From: JAJNBD01 sp964471475
GTDB lineage: Bacteria; Pseudomonadota; Gammaproteobacteria; CAISUE01
Length of the DNA stretch: 64,000 nt
Assembly: GCA_964471475.1 (NCBI GenBank)
Contig: CAYYFQ010000002.1
Location: 81,157-145,156, forward strand
Direction of reading: 5' to 3'
The position numbers and the translations under genes were made by a program. The notes under the pieces are model-generated. The model worked only from the letters and a program-made list of their open reading frames with translations. It searched no databases and was not told the origin of the DNA. Each line of letters opens with the position of its first letter. Positions within the stretch are counted from its first letter, which is position 1. Below are positions 15,718 to 24,016 of this stretch, piece by piece.

Positions 15718-18618
15718 CTATGTCGGTGATAAGCTGTTGACGGGAATATCTCTTACGTCAAGTTCCCTAGTTTCACTTTCATCTGCAAATAAATTTCTTG
15801 GATTGATATGTTCTAATTTTTCTTTAGGGGAAATCAAAAGATGTAAGACTAAATCCCGAGTGGCACCCGTTTCAGCATCTTCTTTTTCTGCAGATGTAGA
15901 TTTTTCAGACTGGAAAAGAGTGCTTGAGTCACCTTGGCTTTGTTGGCGTTCGCGCGCCCATTTTTTAAATGCAGTGCTTCTGCTGGTTCTGTCTGATTCA
16001 AATTGATGCACATCATGTTCTTCTATATTTTCTAATAGGCGATGAGCCGCTGTGTTTATTTGCTGAACCGCTTTGAGTTCATTAGTGATATCATCAGTTT
16101 TTAGCGGAAGATGCGTGGCGAAGCCTAAGTAATCAATAGCTCTATGAGCAAATTCGATGCAGCGCGTAAAGTTTTCTTTGGCGCGCTCAACAAAATCATA
16201 ACGTCCCCGTTGCCAGTTTTCTCCATCCGGTTGAGAGTCATCGCTGCAAAGATAGTTTTGGCGAAATTTACTATAATCATTTCTCTGCGCTCTATCAAGA
16301 TAAAATTCAGCAATTTGAATGTAAAGGCCAAACAATAAGGTTTTGTTGAGAAATTGATTGGCTGCCTGAATAAGCGAGGGGAATTGCATTACCAGATATT
16401 CAGGATCTTTAGAAGGATTAAATACCGAGATGATTCGTTGTTTGACTTCTTCGTATTTGTCTTTTTGCAATATAGCTTCAAACTGTTGTGCTATTAAATC
16501 GATATCCATGGTTTCACTAAAGTCTATTTCTTTTTTTTGCCTCTCTGAACGAGCTACTCTTCGAGCGGCTCGTTCTTCTTTTTTTGCAGCTTCGCGAGCT
16601 TTTTTTTCGGCTTCCTGCGCGGCTTTTTTTTCTGCTTCTTTTTGTGCTTGTTCTTCTAAATTAAGTTCTCGCAAATATTCAGTTAATGCGGTAACGTCAA
16701 TTGGCACAGCTGTGGAACCCGATGCTTGAGAAGTAGCGCTTAAGGCTTGTTGTTTTCTAGCTTGTAACTTTTTTAGACGAGTGATTTTTTTTGGTAGTTG
16801 TTTTTTTGCTTCCACCAAATCTTTTTGAGATCGAGCATCAAGAAGATTCTGCGAATGCAAAAAAACTAGGAGGCGCTGCATGGTCTCATAGATCTCATAT
16901 TCAAAAGTAAGATAATCTGAGCAAATTTGTGAAGCGTTTGTGATTGGTTCTGTAGAAAGATCATGAAAATTTTGAGCCAAGTTCAATAACACCGCACAAA
17001 AGGCAACGGAATTGAAAGTAATAAAGCGTTCAAAACTCATGTTTTGTAAATAAAAACAAAAACGACGCATAAAAGGAGAGGTCTGGGTCATCAGATGGAG
17101 TAACATTCTTTGATTTTTAGACGCTAGCATCTGCTGATATTGACACCATAAAATATTTAAATAAAGCACTATGGGTAAGTGCTCAAAAGGTACTTTAAGA
17201 TACCAGTCAAGCTCGTATGGTTGTAGTAAAGGGAATGTGGGATCGCGTGTGGGTTTAGATCGAGAAGATGTAAGAGGTTTTAAGCGTTCCAGCGATGTGC
17301 TGACGGTGTCTTCGATGAGCCACAGGTTTGCTAATTGCGAGAGCGCATATTCTTCTTTATCGAGTAAAGGCAGTAAGGTGTCTTTGAGAGATGTTAAAAA
17401 CTCGGGAGTACCCGGAGGCTGCTCATAACCTAACAAGCGCTCTATGTGGCGTAAGAGTTTGAACAGTACATCGCTCATCAAGTGATGGGGAAAGTCATTG
17501 TTACTTAATAAAGAAATAAGCCGTTGAAATGAATATTGCTTTTGAGAATCGCTGAGAGAGGCTTCTAGCCAGTCTTCTAGCCAATGGGTGAGAATGCCAC
17601 TCAGGCGATCAATGAAGGATTTCTCAGGGATAGGAAAATGGGAAGGATCAAGAGTATATCTAGCAAGTAAAATGGAGGGATCGATATGTTGATGCACAAG
17701 AAGAATTGTTGAGAGTGCTGTATGGATAAAGTAAAAATCGTGTAAGTTATTCTGCTTGGGTATTCGTTCACAAAAAACGATAAAAGAATTGAGAATAGCT
17801 ATTTGCTGAGAGATGGGTAAAGTGGCAACGGACGTTAGCCAGTTTGAAAAAATCGCATCTACTTGATGTAGTTTATCTGGAATAAGCGCTTGCAAAATTG
17901 TATTAGGTGTGAGGAGAGTCTCCCAGTCTGGGTTGCCGCTTGCTTGGGCCTGCTGTTTTTCATTCTCCACCGTATGGTTTAAAAAAAGCATTCGTGAGTG
18001 CAATGCCCCTTGAATAATAAAAACAGCGCCTATCCAGGAAGTACAAGCACCAGAAAATCTATCGTTGTGAAGATAATGGGCCTCTTTTATAGAAAGAAAG
18101 GTAGCTAGTCGTTCGATGTGTTCAATAATTATTATCAAGTTTTTTCGTTGCTGGGGGGCTGAAGCCATACTACTCAAAATATCTGTAAAAATAATACGAT
18201 ATTGGTTTGTAAAAACCCGCTGTAAGCTGACTTCTAGGCTCTTACAAATTTCTTCATTCTGAATTAATAAATCTAAATTTACTCGTAAAAAGATTGCCAA
18301 TAGATTCATGGAGGTGTGAGCGGCGGCAGCAGTTGATGCTGTATACTGAGCGTGTAAGAGTGGAGAGTTTGGAGAATGAGAGAACTGGGAGGATATTCTC
18401 TCGGCGTTTAAAAAAGATTGTTCTAATTCTTCTTGAGCACGGACAACTTCTCGAATTATGGATTCTTGTTGTTCGCGTTGTGCGTTTTTTCTGCGAATTT
18501 CTTCAAAAATATCTTTGGGTCTTGCTGGATCTAAATGTAAGCTTGCGAGTAATTCAGATTCTTTGCTTTTTTCGGCAGCTGCTGGAAAGAGAGCGCTCTC
18601 ATGAAGGCTTTGTGGCAT
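15718..18618 (-). CDS. Large hypothetical protein (966 aa), effector-like
   Basis: No family is recognised. The 966-residue protein is mostly alpha-helical by composition, with no signal peptide or membrane helix. A highly charged coiled coil lies at about residues 645-705 (repeats of Glu-Ala-Glu-Lys-Lys and Arg-Ala-Ala-Arg-Arg), and the C-terminal tail is polar and acidic. The first ATG at 18618 is followed by a polar N-terminus. Its size, helical content and setting among repeats and insertion sequences resemble Dot/Icm-type effectors of Legionellales. No secretion signal can be proved by eye. Confidence 0.7.
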   Translation of the reverse strand: MPQSLHESALFPAAAEKSKESELLASLHLDPARPKDIFEEIRRKNAQREQQESIIREVVRAQEELEQSFLNAERISSQFSHSPNSPLLHAQYTASTAAAAHTSMNLLAIFLRVNLDLLIQNEEICKSLEVSLQRVFTNQYRIIFTDILSSMASAPQQRKNLIIIIEHIERLATFLSIKEAHYLHNDRFSGACTSWIGAVFIIQGALHSRMLFLNHTVENEKQQAQASGNPDWETLLTPNTILQALIPDKLHQVDAIFSNWLTSVATLPISQQIAILNSFIVFCERIPKQNNLHDFYFIHTALSTILLVHQHIDPSILLARYTLDPSHFPIPEKSFIDRLSGILTHWLEDWLEASLSDSQKQYSFQRLISLLSNNDFPHHLMSDVLFKLLRHIERLLGYEQPPGTPEFLTSLKDTLLPLLDKEEYALSQLANLWLIEDTVSTSLERLKPLTSSRSKPTRDPTFPLLQPYELDWYLKVPFEHLPIVLYLNILWCQYQQMLASKNQRMLLHLMTQTSPFMRRFCFYLQNMSFERFITFNSVAFCAVLLNLAQNFHDLSTEPITNASQICSDYLTFEYEIYETMQRLLVFLHSQNLLDARSQKDLVEAKKQLPKKITRLKKLQARKQQALSATSQASGSTAVPIDVTALTEYLRELNLEEQAQKEAEKKAAQEAEKKAREAAKKEERAARRVARSERQKKEIDFSETMDIDLIAQQFEAILQKDKYEEVKQRIISVFNPSKDPEYLVMQFPSLIQAANQFLNKTLLFGLYIQIAEFYLDRAQRNDYSKFRQNYLCSDDSQPDGENWQRGRYDFVERAKENFTRCIEFAHRAIDYLGFATHLPLKTDDITNELKAVQQINTAAHRLLENIEEHDVHQFESDRTSRSTAFKKWARERQQSQGDSSTLFQSEKSTSAEKEDAETGATRDLVLHLLISPKEKLEHINPRNLFADESETRELDVRDIPVNSLSPT

Positions 18619-18684
18619 ATAGTTATTTTCTTAGAGTTATTGTGTAAAGTTTTATTGTATCTGAAGAAGCTTAAAATTTAATGA

Positions 18685-18700
18685 AGGGCATCTCTATAAA
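18685..18700. repeat. Solo terminal repeat resembling the riboswitch-inserted element
   Basis: AGGGCATCTCTATAAA at 18685-18700 matches the terminal repeat AGGGCGCCTCTATAAA of the element at 43019-43163 at 14 of 16 positions. No partner end was found nearby, so it may be a remnant or a chance match. Confidence 0.3.
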
Positions 18701-18750
18701 GTCTCTGCACCGCGGTGGGCGCATTTTAAACCCACGCCAACATTGAGCTA

Positions 18751-18842
18751 CTGTCATCCCGGCGAAGGCCGGGATCCAAGCTTTTAAAAAAATTTCGTTA
18801 ATGCTTTAACACATTGGATCCCGGCCTTCGCCGGGATGACAG
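18751..18842. repeat. Palindromic element, 29-bp perfect arms
   Basis: Arms 18751-18779 and 18814-18842 are perfect reverse complements (29 bp; each starts or ends with TGTCATCCCGGCGAAGG or its complement) around a 34-bp AT-rich loop. It is GC-rich relative to its surroundings and would form a strong hairpin. The arm sequence is a variant of the TGTCATnCCnGCG(A/T)AGGC motif that bounds the elements at 53884, 55473 and 58740. No ORF is inside. It is a MITE-like or REP-like element. Confidence 0.85.
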
Positions 18843-18884
18843 CGGTTCAAACAACTGCGCTACAATTCAATACTGGCGTGGCTC

Positions 18885-18930
18885 TATAATGCGTTCGCCC
18901 TGGAAAATTTCGCACGGGGAACGCATTATA
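18885..18930. repeat. Hairpin at the 3' side of the ISAs1-like transposase
   Basis: TATAATGCGTTC (18885-18896) and GAACGCATTATA (18919-18930) form a 12-bp perfect stem around a loop containing GGAAAATTTCGC. A related, non-palindromic string (CGTTCACCGTGAAAATTTCGC) is found beyond the insertion sequences near 21516-21537, in the same orientation. It may be an IS end or an older element split by insertion. Confidence 0.5.
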
Positions 18931-20107
18931 ATCCCTTGCTGTGATTGGGGTTGATGTTGGTATCTGTGAGCTCAATTTGTTTAAATACTTCAAGCAAATA
19001 TTCTGGGTTCATCAACGCTCGTAACTGCTTGCGCCGAATGCTTTTCTTAAAAGAACTTTCTTTTTTCAATAAAGCCAATGCCATTTTTCTCAACCACGCC
19101 ATGTTCTGAGCAAGATTTTCATGCCGTATTCGCGAATTGTCTTCACGAAAGGTTACATCTAAAGACCAATGCAGCGTTCCTTCAATTTGCCAATGTTGTC
19201 GAATAGATTCCAATAGTTTCCTGGGATCTTTAGGGTCCAGTGAACTAATAAAATATCTCACTTCTTCTGTTTCTTTTTTATAGTGACTGTTTTTAAGGCG
19301 GCTTCGATACACAATTCGTACTAAGCTTTTGATGCCTTTCCACGGCGCTTTAAATTGATGTAAGTACATTAAAGGCAATACCATACACTCGCGCTTTTCA
19401 ATTCGTCCGTGATCACAATCGAGATCATCTTCAGTCTTAAAATAATTCATTCCACGAAACGCTAACGCTTCCGCTTGCGCAAATGTGTTGATTAGCGCTT
19501 GATGTAACTGTCCTTGATTGCCTTTGACCGCCAAAATATAATTGGCTCCTTGAGCTTGAATTTGTTTGGCTAACTCTTTTTGCGTCCCCATCGCATCCAT
19601 GGTCACAATCGCTCCTTTCAACGACAGACTTTGCAATAGCTCAGGAATGGCTGTGATTTCATTACTTTTTCCATCGACCTTTCGTTGAGCAAGACTGATT
19701 CCATTCACGCACGACCACGCACTGACCATATGCAACGCCTTTAATTTTTTATTTTTACGTCGTGATCCTCGTAGCGTCTTTCCATCAATCGCAATGACAC
19801 CTTCCGGAAGAAAAGGCTTGATTCTATTGACCCACTCTAAAAAACACGCTTGAAACAACTCGGTATCTAGCCAAGAAAAAACCCGAGCTATCGTATCGTG
19901 CGAAGGAACCCCGTTCGCTAACGTAAAGTGTTTTTCAAACCAAGAACGATGCTCTAAAACATAATCTTCGATTTCTTCAAAGCACTGGGCGCCTGCAATA
20001 ACACCACACAAGGCAATCCCAATAATGTCTAGCAAGTCATGTTTTTTACAGCGGTCAATTCGTTGATCTTCCAAACGTGAAAATACCTCGACAAATACCT
20101 TATCCAT
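18926..20107 (-). CDS. ISAs1-family transposase
   Basis: This DDE transposase is of the ISAs1/H-repeat type. Motifs include 'DLLDIIGIALCGVIAGAQ', 'PSHDTIARVFSWLD', 'AIDGKTLRGS' (first Asp), 'IVTMDAMGTQ' (second Asp), 'ILAVKGNQ' and 'HWQIEGTLHWSLDVTFREDNSR' (Glu region). I chose the ATG at 20107 (MDKVFVEVF, 393 aa), which matches the usual family N-terminus; the frame is open further to a GTG at 20200, adding 31 atypical residues. The ORF appears intact. I could not assign terminal inverted repeats or a target duplication with confidence. Confidence 0.88.
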   Translation of the reverse strand: MDKVFVEVFSRLEDQRIDRCKKHDLLDIIGIALCGVIAGAQCFEEIEDYVLEHRSWFEKHFTLANGVPSHDTIARVFSWLDTELFQACFLEWVNRIKPFLPEGVIAIDGKTLRGSRRKNKKLKALHMVSAWSCVNGISLAQRKVDGKSNEITAIPELLQSLSLKGAIVTMDAMGTQKELAKQIQAQGANYILAVKGNQGQLHQALINTFAQAEALAFRGMNYFKTEDDLDCDHGRIEKRECMVLPLMYLHQFKAPWKGIKSLVRIVYRSRLKNSHYKKETEEVRYFISSLDPKDPRKLLESIRQHWQIEGTLHWSLDVTFREDNSRIRHENLAQNMAWLRKMALALLKKESSFKKSIRRKQLRALMNPEYLLEVFKQIELTDTNINPNHSKGL

Positions 20108-20215
20108 GATCCCTTTTCCAAAAAAAGGTATTGTCGATATTATTCTACGCAAACTCAAGCCCCTCAAGGCTTTAAAATGCAATGGTATGGACCTATCCAC
20201 CTTTTACATAACCGG

Positions 20216-21338
20216 CTTCAAAGAGCCATAATGAAAGTGATGTACATTCATTAACAAAGTATGAGGAGATAGATCCATGAGATATATTAAAACACTTGGT
20301 GTTGATTTAGCAAAAAATGTTTTTCAATTATGTGGAGTAGATGCCTCAGGAAAAGCATTATTAAAAAAAAGGTTTTCTCGAAAAGAATTTATTGAATTCA
20401 TGTCGAAAGTGGCGTGTGAAAATGTCGTAATGGAAGCTTGTGGTGGCGCAAATCATTGGGCAAGAAAATTTACCTCGTTTGGGCATCAGGTGAAATTAAT
20501 TAGCCCAACGATGCGCAAGCCATTTGTGAAGCGGCTAGCCGAGATCATATGGTTTTTGTAAGTCCTAAGACTTTAGAGCAACAAGATATTCAGTCTGCGC
20601 ATCGCATTCGTCAAGGGTATTTAGATAATCGAACGGGGCTCGGAAACCGGATCCGAGGAATTTTGCATGAATATGGAGTGGTAATTCCTCAAGGGATTCA
20701 TAAATTGCGCCATGCACTGCCGGGTGTATTGGAAGATGCTGAAAACGAATTAACGGTATTGGCGCGACATATGTTGCAAGATTTATATGAAGAACTTGTG
20801 CATTTACATGAAAAAATATTGAAGTACGATCGTATTCTTGCAAATGTTTGCGAGCAAAAAGAAGTATGCCGTCGTCTCTTAACGATTCCTGGCGTAGGTA
20901 TCATGACGGCAACTTGCCTCTACAGCACGTTAGGGGACGGAAAAGCATTTCATAATGGCCGTCATGTTTCTGCTTTTTTGGGCTTAGTACCTAAGCAACA
21001 TTCCAGCGGTAACAAACAACGTTTACTCGGGATGAGTAAGCATGGAGATAAATATTTACGCACTTTACTGACGCATGGAGGCAGATCCGTTTTACGTTTG
21101 GCCGATAAAAAAGAAGGGAAGTTGTTTGCTTATGCTAAACGACTTAAGCAGACTAAACATGCTAATAAAGTCGCTGTGGCTATTGCGAGTAAATTAGCGA
21201 GGACGGCTTGGGCCGTGTTAACAAGTGAAGAAGTGTATCGAGAAGTGATTTGAAGCACCAATAGTAAAAACGATCAGACAAATTTGCAAAGAGGAATATG
21301 CGTAATGGCAAAGTAAGGTAAAACCTGGCTCTTTAAAA
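20216..21338 (+). mobile_element. IS110-family (IS1111 group) insertion sequence, defective
   Basis: The broken transposase at 20277-21253 is bounded by sub-terminal inverted repeats CTTCAAAGAGCCA (20216-20228) and TGGCTCTTTAAAA (21326-21338), 11 of 13 matching. Sub-terminal repeats are the hallmark of the IS1111 group. True ends lie outside these and are not resolved. A further 13-bp inverted pair (TATGGACCTATCC at 20187-20199, and GGATAGGTCCATA at 21502-21514) flanks the element. Confidence 0.65.
20277..21253 (+). pseudogene. IS1111-type transposase, frameshifted by internal deletion
   Basis: The 5' part (20277-20561) encodes the RuvC-like DEDD N-terminus ('GVDLAKNVFQLCGVD', 'VVMEACGGANHWARK', 'KPFVK'). 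The 3' part (readable from about 20534, 'AASRDHMVFVSPKTLEQQDIQ', to 21253) carries the C-terminal Tnp_20 domain ('LLTIPGVGIMTATCL', 'FLGLVPKQHSSGNKQRLLGMSKHGDKYLRTLL'). Between 'PFVK' and 'AASR' the usual ~14-codon stretch with the last two acidic catalytic residues (KxDxxDAEAI) is missing and the frame changes. This deletion removes half of the active site, so the gene should be dead. Confidence 0.85.
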
Positions 21339-21654
21339 CCTGAACGGTGAACTGGCTATAAAAAAGCCTACAATGCGATGAGGAAAAGAGCAGCAGATAA
21401 CCATTAGGGCTCGAGCAGAGAGTTATTCACGCTGCTCATGGAAGCCGGATATACGACTGCAATACTTTTTACTTGCTAAAAGCTAAAAACTCTTTACAAA
21501 TAGGATAGGTCCATATACGTTCACCGTGAAAATTTCGCTAATGCTTTCATGAGTTAATAAAACGTTAATATGTTTTAGTGTAAAGTAAATTTTCAAAAAT
21601 AACCTTTTTAATTACACAACAAATCTCATCCATTTTAAAAAAGGAAAAAATAAT
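21254..21654 (+). other. IS1111 3' non-coding end and upstream region of the next gene
   Basis: 21254-21500 follows the transposase and holds the right sub-terminal repeat (21326-21338). In the IS1111 group the guide (bridge) RNA is encoded 3' of the transposase, so part of this stretch could be that RNA; no structure is certain by eye. From about 21540 the DNA is very AT-rich and leads into the next gene, whose ATG at 21655 is preceded by an AAGGA Shine-Dalgarno sequence. Confidence 0.4.
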
Positions 21655-23850
21655 ATGTCTCTTTTCACTCAAGCACATATCGATCAGCTCAAAAAAGCAG
21701 CTGGAGTTAATCCAGATAGTTCTGTCACCATAATAGAAGCGGGGAACCCTCCCGAAAAAATAGAAATCCACTCACAAGACAGCATGGCGTTACATCAAAT
21801 TGCTGATTACTTAAAACAAACCCTTAATATTAGAAGAGCTGGTGACTATCCACAACCTCAGGCAAAAATCATTAAGACGGGTGGCCGACCTCCTCATTTG
21901 GCGCTGGCTAAAAACTGGCAAAGCGGGGGAGGAAAAGCTCAAGAAGATGAAATCGGGAAACTCTATTCCCACTTAAATGGACTTCTTGAACAAGAAGTCA
22001 AAAATTATTTAAATACCTATTTGTTTGGAACAGATGCCACAGCACCCCCCAGGTTTGTTTACCATCCCATTGGATCTAATGAAATTATGATAACCAGAAA
22101 CGGTAACGAAACAAGCTATAATGTCCCTATTAAAAGAGCGATCTTAGCCAGCCCAGGGTATGACGTAGATCAAAAATCCTATGATGAGCCCTTACGTTCT
22201 TTGCTCATTTATTTTAGTCAGGAATTACAAAAAACCCCTAAAGCGAAGGAAATAACCTATCCTTTTAACCTCCGACCTTCTGCGGTCGCTGCGAACCCAC
22301 TCATGCGATATCCAGCTCCGCCTCCTCCACTCGCGCCTGTTGCTTCTACCCAACCACCGCGGGGCCTCGTAGACCTCAATGCTTCAGTACAGCAAATAAA
22401 ACTCGCTCAACAGCAAACTGAGGAGGCACAGAGACGAAGAGAAGCTTTGGCGGCACAGCAACGGCAAGCTTTGGCGGCACAGCAACGGCAAGCTTTGGCG
22501 GCACAGCAATACCAGCAAGCTTTGGTACTGCCACCGCCAGTTTGGACGTCACAGCCACAACGACCAATTCTAACAGGACAAGCGACGACTTTGCCTTCGG
22601 CGAACGCTGCGCCATCAGTTCCTCCACCCCCTCCTAGGCCACCCGCAGTAACACCGTCAGTTTCAGCTAGGGCAACAGCAATAAGCGGTGCAGCATCTGT
22701 TTCTACTTCAACTACCACTTCTTCATCACAATCACAATGGATGACCGAAGCACAAATATGGGAAAACCTCCACAAGCGGAAGATAACGCAGATATTTATT
22801 GAACGCAGATCGGAAAATAATTGCGTATGGTTAACGTTTGGAGACACTGACTCTCCCAAGGCTTTTTATAACGCTCTTCAACCCCTTATATCAGAAGCAG
22901 CACTCGTTGAGCACAAATCTTTTCTTATGCTTTCTTTCGCAAGCGCTTGGCTATTATCTTTATCAACCGACTCAGTTACCATTCAAGGGTTGAAAGATAT
23001 TAGACAGTTTTGTGAAAATTATTGTAAAAGTAATGCTACGTTAGCCAATGCAGCATTTAATGTAGCTGATAAGATGCAAGCAACAGCGCAAACTCTTTCA
23101 ACTACCAGCACACAGTCTTCTAGCACAAGCTCGACTGTACCGCCACCAGCACCTTTGCTGCCTGCCATTACGACAAGCTCAGTGACTGCCGCAGCGTCAG
23201 CCCCCGCAATGCCAGAATCACAACCAGCAGCAGTGGCTACTGTTGTTTCTTCCGTAGCAACAATGCCATCACCTCCACCTCGGCCCATAGCACCGCAAAG
23301 GCCATCTGTAGGAGTAAGCAGCAGCGTATACGCACCCGCTACTCCAATTGCGCCTGCTGCTTCTTTCTCATTACAGCCGCCAGCCACGACCGAAGCAGAC
23401 ATGTGGGAAAGCCTCCACAATCGGAATGTAGAGAGTATATACATTACACCTGGATCGGCAAATCAGACTGTAGTATGGTTAACGTTTAAAAACGCTCAAA
23501 ATTGCACCAATTTTTATAACACTCTTGAATCCCTATCCCTTGCATCATCCTTTAGCCCGAAAGCCCCTACGGTGCTTTCTTTCGCAAGCTCTTGGTTATT
23601 ATCTTTATCAACCGACTCAGCTGGTATTCAAGAGTTGAAAGATATTAGACAGTTTTGTGAAAATTATTGTAGAAATAATAGGGCAGCAGGCCAATCATTT
23701 AAGGTGGCTACTTACAGAGTTCCTTCAACTACCAGTACTCAGACTTCTAGCACAGGCTCGACCGTATCGCAACCAGCACCTTTGCCGCCTGCCACTACGA
23801 CGAGCTCAGTGACTGCCGCAGCATCAGCTCCCGCAGTGCCACCACCTTAA
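21655..23850 (+). CDS. Proline/alanine-rich protein with a duplicated ~95-aa domain, effector-like
   Basis: No known family is recognised. The N-terminal ~190 residues look globular. Then follow a Pro/Ala/Gln-rich linker with three tandem 24-bp units encoding ALAAQQRQ (22443-22514), domain copy 1 (about 22740-23030), a Ser/Thr/Pro linker, domain copy 2 (about 23390-23680) and a second copy of the linker. Each domain has 'TEA.(I/M)WE.LH.R', '(V/C)VWLTF', 'LSFASxWLLSLSTDS' and 'LKDIRQFCENYC'. There is no signal peptide and no membrane helix. The ORF ends at a TAA where copy 1 of the linker has CAA, so it appears truncated. It may be a secreted protein of a host-associated bacterium (inference). 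Confidence 0.75.
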   Translation: MSLFTQAHIDQLKKAAGVNPDSSVTIIEAGNPPEKIEIHSQDSMALHQIADYLKQTLNIRRAGDYPQPQAKIIKTGGRPPHLALAKNWQSGGGKAQEDEIGKLYSHLNGLLEQEVKNYLNTYLFGTDATAPPRFVYHPIGSNEIMITRNGNETSYNVPIKRAILASPGYDVDQKSYDEPLRSLLIYFSQELQKTPKAKEITYPFNLRPSAVAANPLMRYPAPPPPLAPVASTQPPRGLVDLNASVQQIKLAQQQTEEAQRRREALAAQQRQALAAQQRQALAAQQYQQALVLPPPVWTSQPQRPILTGQATTLPSANAAPSVPPPPPRPPAVTPSVSARATAISGAASVSTSTTTSSSQSQWMTEAQIWENLHKRKITQIFIERRSENNCVWLTFGDTDSPKAFYNALQPLISEAALVEHKSFLMLSFASAWLLSLSTDSVTIQGLKDIRQFCENYCKSNATLANAAFNVADKMQATAQTLSTTSTQSSSTSSTVPPPAPLLPAITTSSVTAAASAPAMPESQPAAVATVVSSVATMPSPPPRPIAPQRPSVGVSSSVYAPATPIAPAASFSLQPPATTEADMWESLHNRNVESIYITPGSANQTVVWLTFKNAQNCTNFYNTLESLSLASSFSPKAPTVLSFASSWLLSLSTDSAGIQELKDIRQFCENYCRNNRAAGQSFKVATYRVPSTTSTQTSSTGSTVSQPAPLPPATTTSSVTAAASAPAVPPP

Positions 23851-24016
23851 CCAGTGGCAGCGACTACTGTGTGCAACCGGTTACATAGATACTCATCTCA
23901 CGAGCTCTCTTGCAATGAGGAGAGATGATTCGGAGAAAATTTTTCTACCTCACAGAGGTCGGGCGTGACTAGTTACTCTATAAAGTGCCCTTTTGCGCGA
24001 TAACTGTAAGATAGAC

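Noticed and set aside
16430..16729. Plus-strand Ser/Cys-rich frame over the 966-aa gene
   Set aside because: It mirrors the charged coiled-coil coding region on the other strand.
22376..22859. Antisense frames over the Pro-rich protein (Val/Pro- and Cys-rich products)
   Set aside because: They are complementary-strand images of the low-complexity linker.
23961..23985. CTCTATAAAGTGCCCTT as another end of the riboswitch-inserted element
   Set aside because: The order of the bases does not align with the terminal repeat on either strand beyond a few positions.
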